Shown piece by piece: positions 53,409-61,895 of a stretch of 62,916 nt of DNA. The position numbers were made by a program, and so were the translations under genes. This stretch comes from Bdellovibrionales bacterium. GTDB lineage: Bacteria > Bdellovibrionota > UBA1018 > JADZFF01. Each line of letters opens with the position of its first letter. Positions within the stretch are counted from its first letter, which is position 1. The notes under the pieces are model-generated. The model saw nothing but the letters and a program-made list of their open reading frames with translations. It was not told the DNA's origin and ran no database searches. Location of the stretch: positions 1 through 62,916 of the forward strand of contig JADZFF010000139.1 of the NCBI GenBank assembly GCA_020850015.1. Reading direction: 5' to 3'.

Positions 53409-54818
53409 TCAAAGGCGATTCTGAATAGATTCGACGGCGGACCGGATCTCGGGGTCGGACTCGAGACCGTTTTCGATCTTGTTTACGGCGTGAAGGATTG
53501 TTGTGTGGTCCTTGCCGCCAAAGTACCTGCCGATCTCCTTGAAGCGGAGCTGAGTATACTTACGAACAAGATACATTGCGATCTGCCGCGGGAGGGCGAC
53601 GGTCTTGGTTCGCGACGGCGACTTTAGGTCCTGAACCTTCAGATGGTAGTGCTGCGCTACGATCGACTGAATGCTTTCCACGGTAAGAAGGGAACTTTCC
53701 TCAGGGACGGAGCTCTGCAGTTCCTGTCGACACATTTCGAGCGAGATCTCCGCGCCGGTCAGAGATGCCTGAGCTTGAAGCCGAATAAGGATCCCTTCGA
53801 GCTGTCTGACATTGCTGCGGACATGAGTGGCCAGAAAGGTCGCCACGTCTTCGGGAAGGTAGATGTCGTCGCGTTCGGCCTTGGCCTTCAGGATTGCGAT
53901 TCGGGTTTCAATCTCGGGCGGCTGAATGTCGGCTACGAGTCCCCATTCGAAGCGTGTGCGAATTCGCTCTTCGAGTCTCTCGATGTCCTTGGGAGGACGA
54001 TCGCTCGATAGGACAATCTGTCGCTTGGAGGCGTACAGCGCGTTGAAGGTGTGGAAAAACTCTTCCTCGGTGGATTCCTTACCGGCGATGAACTGAATGT
54101 CGTCGATCAGGAGGACGTCGAAGCTATTTCGATACTTTGCGCGAAACTGGGACATCCGCTTGCGCTGCAGGGACTCAACGAGCTCGTTTACGAAGTGTTC
54201 AGCAGAGATATAGCCGACACAGGCGGTCGGATTCTGTGCCTTAAGGTGGTTCCCAATGGCGTGGAGAAGGTGAGTTTTCCCAAGGCCGGGTGAACTGTAG
54301 ATGAAGAGGGGATTGTACTGGGTCGCGGGACGTTCCGCGACGGCAACCGCAGAGGCGTATGCAAACTGATTGCTGGCGCCAACCACAAAGCTTTCCAGGC
54401 GATATCGGCTGTCTAACGGAAAGGAATTCGGCGTTGACACGGAGAGCGATACGGAGGGGACTTCCCTCTGGGGGAGAACCTCTCCTCCGACAGGCGCCCC
54501 AACGGGTTCCTCTGAGGATGCTACCGGACTATTTCGCTCCTTAATTTCAAGGGCGAGAGAGACGGGCACGCCCGAAGTTTGAGTCAGCGCGGACTCAATG
54601 AGCTCCCTGTAGTTATCCTTCACCCACTGGGCGGAGAATTCGTTCGGGGCCGCCAGTCGGACAACCTGACGTCCGCCTTCATCCTCAACCCCAAGCCACT
54701 CCAGCGGCTGAATCCAAGCGCGCAGCTTGCTGGCGACAACGGATTCCTCAAGGATTTGGTAAGCGTTCCTCCAGTGGTCGTTCCACTGGGCGGGATCCAT
54801 CGGGTGGGGCGTTCGCAT
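53409..54818 (-). CDS. dnaA: Chromosomal replication initiator protein DnaA
   Basis: The protein is about 469 residues and melts oriC. Domain I is at about 1-90 ([12 protein letters not shown] region). The AAA+ domain has Walker [18 protein letters not shown] (about 181-197) and Walker B LLIDDIQF. The C-terminal DNA-binding domain has the signature [17 protein letters not shown] near the end. The start is uncertain: ATG 54816-54818, ATG 54798-54800 or GTG 54842 are possible, and none has a clear ribosome binding site. Confidence 0.95.
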   Translation of the reverse strand: MRTPHPMDPAQWNDHWRNAYQILEESVVASKLRAWIQPLEWLGVEDEGGRQVVRLAAPNEFSAQWVKDNYRELIESALTQTSGVPVSLALEIKERNSPVASSEEPVGAPVGGEVLPQREVPSVSLSVSTPNSFPLDSRYRLESFVVGASNQFAYASAVAVAERPATQYNPLFIYSSPGLGKTHLLHAIGNHLKAQNPTACVGYISAEHFVNELVESLQRKRMSQFRAKYRNSFDVLLIDDIQFIAGKESTEEEFFHTFNALYASKRQIVLSSDRPPKDIERLEERIRTRFEWGLVADIQPPEIETRIAILKAKAERDDIYLPEDVATFLATHVRSNVRQLEGILIRLQAQASLTGAEISLEMCRQELQSSVPEESSLLTVESIQSIVAQHYHLKVQDLKSPSRTKTVALPRQIAMYLVRKYTQLRFKEIGRYFGGKDHTTILHAVNKIENGLESDPEIRSAVESIQNRL

Positions 54819-54855
54819 AGTTGGGATGGGGAGGCTTAGCACGCGCCCGCTGAGC

Positions 54856-54882
54856 TTGACAACGCCATGGGGGTGCTATAGT
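54856..54882 (+). promoter_or_regulatory. Candidate rpmH promoter with extended -10
   Basis: TTGACA (54856-54861) is followed after 15 bases by TATAGT (54877-54882), which has an extended -10 TG one base upstream (TGCTATAGT). The expected start point, about 54889, is only some six bases before the rpmH ATG, so the mRNA would have almost no leader. The spacer is short, but the boxes are good. Confidence 0.55.
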
Positions 54883-54894
54883 TCCACCGAAGTT

Positions 54895-55044
54895 ATGAAA
54901 CGGACTTACCAACCTAGCCGGACAAAACGCCGCCGGACCCACGGCTTTCGCGCTCGCATGAAGACGAAAGGCGGTCGGGTAGTATTGAAGCGCCGCCGCG
55001 CCAAGGGCCGCAAGCGCCTGGTCGTGAAGGCCGCGTCGAAGTGA
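54895..55044 (+). CDS. rpmH: 50S ribosomal protein L34
   Basis: The 49-residue, very basic ribosomal protein begins [20 protein letters not shown] and ends LVVKAASK, clearly L34. It is divergent from dnaA and begins the group rpmH-rnpA-yidD-yidC-mnmE. The larger frame upstream is not needed, since ATG 54895 gives the exact L34 N-terminus. Confidence 0.97.
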   Translation: MKRTYQPSRTKRRRTHGFRARMKTKGGRVVLKRRRAKGRKRLVVKAASK

Positions 55045-55096
55045 TCGTTGCGGCCTTTTTGGGCCGACTTTCCCCTCCCGCATTTTGATACCCGCG

Positions 55097-55453
55097 ATGT
55101 CTTCGTCGTCCTACCGCTTTGACCCTGCCCGTAGACTGAGGGTCAGGAGCGAATTTCTGCGATTCTTCGGCGACCGGCAGGTAGCCCGACTCGGTGAATG
55201 CGTGATCTTTCGGGTGGCGAATGAACTGAAGCACCCGCGTCTAGGCATCACCCTAAAGGCAAGGGGAACATCCGTTGAGCGGAATGCGGTGAAGCGCGTC
55301 GTCCGAGAGGCGTTTCGCCGGTCCGCAAGCACGCTTGGAGCCTTCGATTACAACGTAGTGATCCCGAAGGAAAAGGTGCTTTCTTTCCCTTATCCTCAGA
55401 GGTTAAAACTCGCCCTATCGGGGAAGTGGTTTCATGTCCGCGCGAATCGTTGA
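55097..55453 (+). CDS. rnpA: Ribonuclease P protein component
   Basis: The 118-residue basic protein helps the RNase P RNA to mature tRNA 5' ends. It has the core region RLGITLKARGTSVERNAVKR followed by VVREAFRRS, which corresponds to the RNR motif region of the family (here ERN.VKR). I choose ATG 55097 (MSSSSYRF), 52 bases after rpmH. Its last 20 bases overlap yidD. Confidence 0.93.
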   Translation: MSSSSYRFDPARRLRVRSEFLRFFGDRQVARLGECVIFRVANELKHPRLGITLKARGTSVERNAVKRVVREAFRRSASTLGAFDYNVVIPKEKVLSFPYPQRLKLALSGKWFHVRANR

Positions 55454-55685
55454 TCTGCTCAATTCGCTCATTCTTCTTTGTTTGAGGGCTTATCAGCTAT
55501 GCGTTTCGCCGGCGCTCCACCTCTGGGCGGGGCCTGGGATGGGATGCAGACACGAACCCTCGTGCAGTGAGTTTGCGGTTCAGGCCATACAGAAACACGG
55601 GCCATTGCGAGGAGCAAGGCTGACGGCATCAAGGATTCTCCGCTGCGCCCCCTGGGGGGCAGGCGGATGGGATCCCGTGCCTTGA
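55434..55685 (+). CDS. yidD: Membrane protein insertion efficiency factor YidD
   Basis: The 83-residue protein has the conserved three-Cys region CRHEPSCSEFAVQAIQKHG and the end ILRCAPWGAGGWDPVP, diagnostic for YidD. An amphipathic N-terminus (LLNSLILLCLRAYQLC) attaches it to the inner membrane. It overlaps rnpA and lies 16 bases before yidC. Confidence 0.95.
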   Translation: MSARIVDLLNSLILLCLRAYQLCVSPALHLWAGPGMGCRHEPSCSEFAVQAIQKHGPLRGARLTASRILRCAPWGAGGWDPVP

Positions 55686-55701
55686 TTGATTTGGAGGATC
55701 G

Positions 55702-57267
55702 ATGGATCGGCGGACATTAACGGTCATGGTGCTGACGATGGTGATCTTCCTCGGCTGGCAGGCGTATTTCGCGCAGCCGCCCGTTCCGGCCGCACCGTCA
55801 ACGGGCCAAAGCACAGCGCTAACCGAGCGTGGCGCGAGCGCACCCACAGCGGTTGCGCCCGCCAAACTGGGGAAGGAACCCGCACGCGCCAATCTGGAGC
55901 TTCCCCTCTCAACGGGTGTCGTAACCCTCACGAACGGGCCCGAGCTCATTAGTAACTGGGAATTGGCGGCCTATCATAGCGCACATCCACGCAAGGCCGA
56001 TACCAGGCATGACCGCGTGTCCTTGGGGGATCTCGTGAGGAATCCGGCGATGGAGCTGGGATTTGACGCCGAGGAGTACCTCTATCTCAAGTCTCAGTTC
56101 GGAACGCTCGAGCGAGAAGGCGCGGGATACCTCTGGACCCATGATGATTCGAAGGTGCGAATTCTCCGCCGCGTTCACGCCCCGGCCGGAAAACCCTACC
56201 TGGACTTCGCGCTGAGCGTGACATTCAAGGCTCCGCCGCCGAAGTTCGCGTTTCTGTCACTCCACGGGCAGGCCGTGGGAGATAGCGCGGTCGATGTCGA
56301 TCGCCGTTTGATGTATTCGGCCGGTGAGACGGTGGAATCGATCCCCGTCGGCGAGAAAATCGAAGTTGGAAAGACGGCCGATCCCGTTAGCTGGATAGCA
56401 ACCGTTGACCGCTATTTTGCATTCGCCATTGTGCCTGATGCGACGAAGGGCCCCCGTGCCGTTGCGCAATCAATCGGAGAAACCGACGGCTTGCTTAGTT
56501 TGATTTATCCCGTCGAGGGAAGCGATGTTCAGATTTCGGGGCGAATCTTCTTCGGCCCCAAGCAGGTTGATCTCCTGACGAGCGTGGCGCCATCCCTCGA
56601 GCAGACCGTGGACTTTGGATGGTTCACTGTTTTCGCTTATCCGCTCTTCAAGATCATGCTTTGGTTCTATGGTTTCGCCAAGAACTACGGGGTCGCGATC
56701 ATTCTTCTCACTCTACTGGTGAAACTTGCGACATTCCCCCTGACCTACAAAAGCATGGTCAGCATGAAGAAGATGGCCGCGATCAACCCACAGATTCAGC
56801 GTTTACGCGAGCGACACAAGGATGAGCCCCAGCGGTTGAATCAGGAGATGATGGCTCTAATGAAGGCAAATGGAGCAAATCCGCTCGCGGGATGCCTCCC
56901 AATCCTGATACAGATGCCGGTCTTTTTCGCGCTTTATCGGGTGCTCTACAGCTCCGTAGAGCTTTATCAAGCGCCCTTCTTTTTGTGGATCGGCGATCTC
57001 TCCGCCAAGGATCCGGCTTATGTCACGCCCGTCTTGCTCACCCTTACGATGTATGTGCAACAGAAGATGACGCCCGCGACCACCGCGGATCCTATGCAAC
57101 AGAAGATGCTTCAGTTTATGCCCGTTATCTTTGGTGTCATGATGCTCAATCTTCCCTCGGGACTGACGTTGTACATGTTGGTGAACGCCCTGGCGGGAAT
57201 CGTCCAGCAGGTGCTGATGAACCGGAAGCTAGACCCCCATGGCCGTGCCGCCGCCGCGCGAGCGTGA
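55702..57267 (+). CDS. yidC: Membrane protein insertase YidC
   Basis: The 521-residue insertase of the Gram-negative type. It has an N-terminal signal-anchor helix (LTVMVLTMVIFLGWQAYF), a Pro/Ala-rich stretch, the large periplasmic beta domain (about 70-320) and the five-helix insertase core (FPLTYKSMVSMKKMAAINPQ, ANPLAGCLPILIQMPVFFALY, PSGLTLYMLVNALAGI). The C-terminal tail is short and basic. Its end overlaps mnmE by 29 bases. Confidence 0.97.
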   Translation: MDRRTLTVMVLTMVIFLGWQAYFAQPPVPAAPSTGQSTALTERGASAPTAVAPAKLGKEPARANLELPLSTGVVTLTNGPELISNWELAAYHSAHPRKADTRHDRVSLGDLVRNPAMELGFDAEEYLYLKSQFGTLEREGAGYLWTHDDSKVRILRRVHAPAGKPYLDFALSVTFKAPPPKFAFLSLHGQAVGDSAVDVDRRLMYSAGETVESIPVGEKIEVGKTADPVSWIATVDRYFAFAIVPDATKGPRAVAQSIGETDGLLSLIYPVEGSDVQISGRIFFGPKQVDLLTSVAPSLEQTVDFGWFTVFAYPLFKIMLWFYGFAKNYGVAIILLTLLVKLATFPLTYKSMVSMKKMAAINPQIQRLRERHKDEPQRLNQEMMALMKANGANPLAGCLPILIQMPVFFALYRVLYSSVELYQAPFFLWIGDLSAKDPAYVTPVLLTLTMYVQQKMTPATTADPMQQKMLQFMPVIFGVMMLNLPSGLTLYMLVNALAGIVQQVLMNRKLDPHGRAAAARA

Positions 57268-58657
57268 TCACTCGGGCTATCTTTCGACCGATACGATTTC
57301 GGCGGTAAGCAGTGCCCTTGGCGGGGCAATCGCAGTCGTCCGCCTGAGCGGGCCTGAGGCTGGGCGGATTGCGGCCGAGGCGCATGCGCCGGGCGACTTG
57401 CTGGAGAACCCGCGGACCGTCTGCCGCTGCGTTCTGCGCGACGAGCTTGGACAGGTTCTGGATGACGCGGTTGCGATCGGATTTCGCGCACCGGCAAGCT
57501 ATACAGGCGAGGATCTGGTGGAGTTTCACATCCACGGAAGCGCGGTCATCGCCGAGAACCTCTTGGAGACGCTTTTGCGGCTGGGGGCGCGTCAGGCCCT
57601 TCCTGGAGAATTCAGCTTTCGCGCCGTTCGCAACGGGAAGCTTTCGCTAGATCAGGCCGAAGCCGTTGGCGATCTCCTCAACGCCACGAACGCGTCAGCG
57701 ACGCGGGTGGCCCTTGAGAAGTTGGGCGGAGCGCAAGGGCGGTGGGTCGCCGAGTTCGGCCGTGAGCTGAGAAGCCTGGCGGCGTTTGGAGAAGTAGGGA
57801 TCGACTTCTCCGACCAGGACGTGGAGGAGGTGCGCTTGCCAGGGCTGAAGGAGAGGCTGAAGCCGCTTCTTGGGCGTGTCTGCGAGCTCGAAGGAAGCTA
57901 TGATCGAGGTCGTCGGATACAGGGCGGAGTTGGCGTGGCGATCCTGGGTCGGCCGAATGCCGGGAAGTCGAGCCTTTTTAACGCGCTTTTAGGCGAAGAG
58001 CGGTCGATTGTGACGGAAATCGCCGGCACGACTCGAGACGTCGTTCGGGAGCGTGTGACACTGAGAGACGAGGCGGGAAGGACGGTGACCTTTCGCCTGG
58101 AGGATACGGCGGGACTGCGAATCGCAGAGGACAAGGCGGAGGCGCTTGGCGTAAAGCGCTCAGAGGAGGCCGCGCGCGACGCGGACCTCGTACTTTGGGT
58201 TGTTGACGCCACCGCGGAGCTCACCCTCCCGCCGGAGTGGACGGCGCTGGGGCTCGATCATGACCGCATGATCTGCGTCTTAAACAAGGCCGACCTTGTT
58301 TCTCCTGTTGAGGCGAATGAGTGGGTTGATCTGCTGGAGGGCGGAGGCGGTAAGAGGGTTCATCTGGTGTCTTCGGTGACGGGTGCGGGGGTTTCGGATC
58401 TCGCGAGAGTCATGGCCAACCGGGGCATGAGTTGGGTGAGCCGACGCGAGGGAGAAGTCGTGCTGACGAGGGCTTCGCACCTTCAGTCCGTGAAAGAGGC
58501 CAGGGGACATCTTGAGAGAGCCGCACAGGCCTCGGAGCTGGACCTATTCGCTGCTGATGTTCGCCAGGCGTTGGCGTCGCTTTCCCCCTTGGTGGGGGAC
58601 ACGGTTCCGGACGATATTCTCGGGCAAATTTTCTCCGAATTTTGTATAGGAAAATGA
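57239..58657 (+). CDS. mnmE: tRNA modification GTPase MnmE
   Basis: The 472-residue GTPase, with MnmG, makes the 5-carboxymethylaminomethyl group at U34 of some tRNAs. The N-terminal tetrahydrofolate-binding domain is about 15-135 (YTGEDLVEFHIHG, LPGEFSFRAVRNGKLSL). The G domain has GRPNAGKSSLFN (about 236), DTAGLR and LNKADL. The C-terminus is the classic FCIGK with the functional Cys. It overlaps yidC. No jag gene lies between them and no mnmG is in view. Confidence 0.97.
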   Translation: MAVPPPRERDHSGYLSTDTISAVSSALGGAIAVVRLSGPEAGRIAAEAHAPGDLLENPRTVCRCVLRDELGQVLDDAVAIGFRAPASYTGEDLVEFHIHGSAVIAENLLETLLRLGARQALPGEFSFRAVRNGKLSLDQAEAVGDLLNATNASATRVALEKLGGAQGRWVAEFGRELRSLAAFGEVGIDFSDQDVEEVRLPGLKERLKPLLGRVCELEGSYDRGRRIQGGVGVAILGRPNAGKSSLFNALLGEERSIVTEIAGTTRDVVRERVTLRDEAGRTVTFRLEDTAGLRIAEDKAEALGVKRSEEAARDADLVLWVVDATAELTLPPEWTALGLDHDRMICVLNKADLVSPVEANEWVDLLEGGGGKRVHLVSSVTGAGVSDLARVMANRGMSWVSRREGEVVLTRASHLQSVKEARGHLERAAQASELDLFAADVRQALASLSPLVGDTVPDDILGQIFSEFCIGK

Positions 58658-58693
58658 CGCGATAATTCGACAACTTACGGGGAGATATCGGTC

Positions 58694-59551
58694 ATGACCG
58701 CGATCCGGAAAATCGGTGTGGTGGGCGCGGGCCAGATGGGTTCCGGCATTGCCCAAACCGGAGCTCAGGCGGGCTACGAAGTGCTTCTGTCGGACGTGTC
58801 AGCAGAGATTGCTTCTCGAGCCAAGGAGAAGATTTCACAACAGCTGGACCGCCTGATCGAGAAGGGCAAGCTCACGGAAGTGGAGCGCCAGGGCGTACTC
58901 GGGAGGATTCAGCCGGTGGGCGGGCCGGGGCCGCTTGCGGAGTGTGATCTCGTGATCGAGGCGATCACCGAGAACCGAGAAATCAAATTCGAGACCTTCC
59001 GCGAGCTCGATGATCTGTGTAAGGCTACAACAATACTTGCGTCGAATACCTCATCGATCTCCCTCACCGAAATCGCCGCGGCCACGAAGCGCCCCGACCG
59101 CGTGGCGGGGATGCACTTCATGAACCCTGTGCCGGTAATGAAGCTGGTCGAGGGGATTCGCGCCCTTCAGACATCGGACGAGACCTTTTTCGTGGTTCGT
59201 GCCGTTGCGGAAAAGATGGGAAAGATTTTCATCGAAGCGAACGACCTTCCAGGCTTCGCGGTCAATCGCATCCTGATGCCAATGATCAACGAGGCGGTCT
59301 ACGCTCTTCATGAGGGCGTGGCGTCAGTCTCCGACATCGATCAAGCGATGAAATTGGGAACGAATCAGCCCATGGGCCCCTTGGAGCTTGCGGATTTCAT
59401 CGGTTTGGATACCTGCCTCGCGATCATGAATGTATTGCATCGGGGCTTGGGCGATTCGAAGTATCGTGCCTGTCCTCTGCTCAGGAAGTACGTATCCGCC
59501 GGCTGGCTGGGGCGAAAGGCCGGGAGAGGGTTTCATAGCTATGGAAAGTAA
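58694..59551 (+). CDS. hbd: 3-hydroxybutyryl-CoA dehydrogenase
   Basis: The 285-residue NAD-dependent enzyme oxidises 3-hydroxyacyl-CoA to 3-ketoacyl-CoA. It has the Rossmann motif GVVGAGQMGSGIAQ near residue 8, the catalytic His in GMHFMNPVPVMKLVEG (about 139), and the C-terminal helical domain with FAVNRILMPMINEAV. GGGGAG is upstream of ATG. It begins a four-gene group for short-chain acyl-CoA turnover with the enoyl-CoA hydratase and acyl-CoA dehydrogenase. Confidence 0.95.
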   Translation: MTAIRKIGVVGAGQMGSGIAQTGAQAGYEVLLSDVSAEIASRAKEKISQQLDRLIEKGKLTEVERQGVLGRIQPVGGPGPLAECDLVIEAITENREIKFETFRELDDLCKATTILASNTSSISLTEIAAATKRPDRVAGMHFMNPVPVMKLVEGIRALQTSDETFFVVRAVAEKMGKIFIEANDLPGFAVNRILMPMINEAVYALHEGVASVSDIDQAMKLGTNQPMGPLELADFIGLDTCLAIMNVLHRGLGDSKYRACPLLRKYVSAGWLGRKAGRGFHSYGK

Positions 59552-60344
59552 GGCCTACGATTGCATTCGACGGGAGGACCGGGGCGGCGGCGTGTCGATT
59601 CTCTGGGTTGCGCGCGCTAAGGCGCTCAATGCGCTCAACTTGGCGACACTGCGTGAGATGGAGCGCGCTTTGCTTGCGCTGTCCGCCGACCCGGAGGTTC
59701 GCGCCGTCATTCTTACAGGCGAAGGAGAGAAGGCTTTTATTGCTGGTGCCGATATCGTCGAAATGAAGGAGATGTCGAGGGGCGAGGCCGTCGATTTTTC
59801 GAAGACCGGCCAAGCAGTAACGAGGCTTTTGCAGCTGATGCCGAAGCCGACGCTGGCTGCGGTAAATGGGTTCGCGCTGGGCGGCGGGACCGAGATGGCC
59901 ATCTCGTGCGACTTCATCTTCGCCTCGGAGAGCGCTAGATTCGGGCTCCCCGAGGTAACGCTTGGTGTGATTCCTGGATTCGGCGGTACGGCGCGGCTGG
60001 CGCACTTCGTTGGTATGCCCATGGCAAAGGAGCTTATTTTTTCTGGCCGGCAGGTGCGAGCGGACGAGGCCTTGAGGGTGGGGCTTGTGAACCGCGTGAT
60101 GCCCGCGGCGGAACTGCTTGCGGCGACCGTTGAGTTTGCGCAGGAGGTCGTGTCCAACTCCATGCCGGCCGTGCGATCGGCGAAGAAACTCTTGAACGAA
60201 TTTTCTGAATCGAACGGCCTTCACTACAAACTTGATTCTGAGGCGCAGGAGTTTGGAAACCTGTTTGGGTGGCACGATCAACGCGAGGGAATGGCGGCCT
60301 TTTCGGAAAAGCGAAAGCCTGCATTTGAGGGGGTTAGGACATGA
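59541..60344 (+). CDS. Enoyl-CoA hydratase (crotonase family)
   Basis: The 267-residue enzyme adds water across the 2,3 double bond of enoyl-CoA. The oxyanion-hole region is AFIAGADIVEMKEM (about 68-81), and the two catalytic Glu are in GGGTEMAISCDF (about 118) and FGLPEVTLGVIPGFGG (about 138). I start at ATG 59541, overlapping hbd by 11 bases; the longer frame lies within hbd. It overlaps the next gene by ATGA. Confidence 0.93.
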   Translation: MESKAYDCIRREDRGGGVSILWVARAKALNALNLATLREMERALLALSADPEVRAVILTGEGEKAFIAGADIVEMKEMSRGEAVDFSKTGQAVTRLLQLMPKPTLAAVNGFALGGGTEMAISCDFIFASESARFGLPEVTLGVIPGFGGTARLAHFVGMPMAKELIFSGRQVRADEALRVGLVNRVMPAAELLAATVEFAQEVVSNSMPAVRSAKKLLNEFSESNGLHYKLDSEAQEFGNLFGWHDQREGMAAFSEKRKPAFEGVRT

Positions 60345-61495
60345 TTCAAGGTTGGCCTGAGAGCGATGAAAGTAAACGCCTTCTCATGGAGGGCGTGAGC
60401 GCCTTTGCCCGGCAGGAAGTGGCCGCCAAGGCGGCGGAGATCGACCGGAACGGCCGCTTTCCCTCCGAGCTCGTGAAGCAAATGGGCGAGATGGGCCTGA
60501 TGGGAATCATGGTTCCGGAGGAGTGGGGCGGCGCAGGAATGGACGCCGTCTCCTACGCCATGGCTATGGAAGAAATCGCCGCTGCCTGCGCATCTACGGC
60601 CGTCGTTATGTCCGTCAACAATTCCTTGGTTTGTATGCCGATCCTGGCTTACGGCACTGTCGATCAGAAGGAGCGATTCCTGCGCCCGCTCGCGGAAGGG
60701 AAGAAGTTGGGGTGTTTTGCCCTCTCGGAACCGGGACATGGGTCTGATCCTGCGGGTCTTGAGTGCGCTGCTACCAAGGTCCCCGGAGGATACAGGATCA
60801 AAGGGTCCAAGAATTGGATTTCAAACGGAAGAGAGGCCGACCTTTGCCTTCTCTTCGCGACGATGGATCGCGCGAAGAATCACAAAGGAATTTGCGCGTT
60901 CATTGTCGACACAAAGACGGAAGGATTCCAGGTGTCCAAACTCGAGGACAAGCTTGGAATCTGTGGTTCGTCCACGGCGCAACTGTTCTTTGACGACGTC
61001 TTCGTCGCAGACGGAGATCTTCTTGGAAAGGAGGGCGAAGGATTCAAGATCGCCATGTCAACGTTAGACGGTGGTCGTATCGGGATCGCCGCGCAGGCGT
61101 TGGGAATTGGCCGTTGTGCTTTCGAGGCGGCCAAACGCTTCGCTAAGGAGCGGGAACAATTCGGAGCGCCGCTTTCGAGGCTGCAGGCGATTCAGTTTTA
61201 CATCGCCGACATGGCCGTAAGGCTTCAGTCCGCCCGGCTTCTGACTTGGCAGGCCGCGAAGCTCAAGGCAGAGGGTCAGCCCTACACGAAGGCCGCCGCG
61301 ATGGCGAAGTTGGCGGCTTCGGAGGCCGCGATGTGGACTGCGAACAAGAGCATTCAGGTCCATGGGGGCTATGGATACACGAAAGAATACGTACCGGAGC
61401 GGAACTACCGGGATGCCAAAGTCACGGAAATCTACGAAGGCACCTCTGAGATTCAAAGGATTGTGATCGCCGCGCGGGAACTCGCGGATGACTGA
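60341..61495 (+). CDS. Acyl-CoA dehydrogenase, short-chain type
   Basis: The 384-residue flavoprotein introduces the 2,3 double bond into acyl-CoA. FAD-binding and substrate motifs are visible ([25 protein letters not shown]), and the catalytic Glu is in [13 protein letters not shown] (about 367). The closest type is butyryl/short-chain acyl-CoA dehydrogenase, but the chain length cannot be fixed from sequence. No electron-transfer flavoprotein genes are in the window. It overlaps the B12-domain gene by eight bases. Confidence 0.93.
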   Translation: MIQGWPESDESKRLLMEGVSAFARQEVAAKAAEIDRNGRFPSELVKQMGEMGLMGIMVPEEWGGAGMDAVSYAMAMEEIAAACASTAVVMSVNNSLVCMPILAYGTVDQKERFLRPLAEGKKLGCFALSEPGHGSDPAGLECAATKVPGGYRIKGSKNWISNGREADLCLLFATMDRAKNHKGICAFIVDTKTEGFQVSKLEDKLGICGSSTAQLFFDDVFVADGDLLGKEGEGFKIAMSTLDGGRIGIAAQALGIGRCAFEAAKRFAKEREQFGAPLSRLQAIQFYIADMAVRLQSARLLTWQAAKLKAEGQPYTKAAAMAKLAASEAAMWTANKSIQVHGGYGYTKEYVPERNYRDAKVTEIYEGTSEIQRIVIAARELADD

Positions 61496-61895
61496 TTCGC
61501 GAGTGGTTCGCGTCCTAGTCGCAAAACCGGGGCTTGATGGCCACGACCGTGGCGCTAAAGTGATCGCCCGGGCGTTGAGAGACGCGGGTTTTGAGGTGAT
61601 CTATACGGGGCTTCATCAGCGGCCGGCGACGATCGCCGCCACAGCGCTTCAGGAAGACGTTCATGTGGTCGGACTTAGCATTCTTTCGGGCGCTCACAAC
61701 GATCTCGTACCCGAGGTGATTCGAGAGACGCAATCGGCGGGCCTCACGGACGCACTCTTCCTCGTCGGGGGAATCATACCACCGGAGGACGTTGAGGGAT
61801 TGAAGAGGGTTGGGGTTGACATGGTATTCACCCCGGGGGCATCGCTTGACGAGATCATCAAGTACATCCGAGAAAATGCGCCGGTCCGCGCTTGA
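61488..61895 (+). CDS. Stand-alone B12-binding subunit of methylmalonyl-CoA mutase type
   Basis: The 135-residue protein is a single cobalamin-binding domain. The base-off motif is [10 protein letters not shown] (Asp-x-His-x2-Gly), with GLSILSGAH and VGGIIPPED, as in the C-terminal domain of methylmalonyl-CoA mutase. The catalytic TIM-barrel subunit is not in the window and must be encoded elsewhere. Next to acyl-CoA oxidation genes this fits propionyl-CoA breakdown, though a related acyl-CoA mutase is possible. Confidence 0.93.
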   Translation: MTDSRVVRVLVAKPGLDGHDRGAKVIARALRDAGFEVIYTGLHQRPATIAATALQEDVHVVGLSILSGAHNDLVPEVIRETQSAGLTDALFLVGGIIPPEDVEGLKRVGVDMVFTPGASLDEIIKYIRENAPVRA

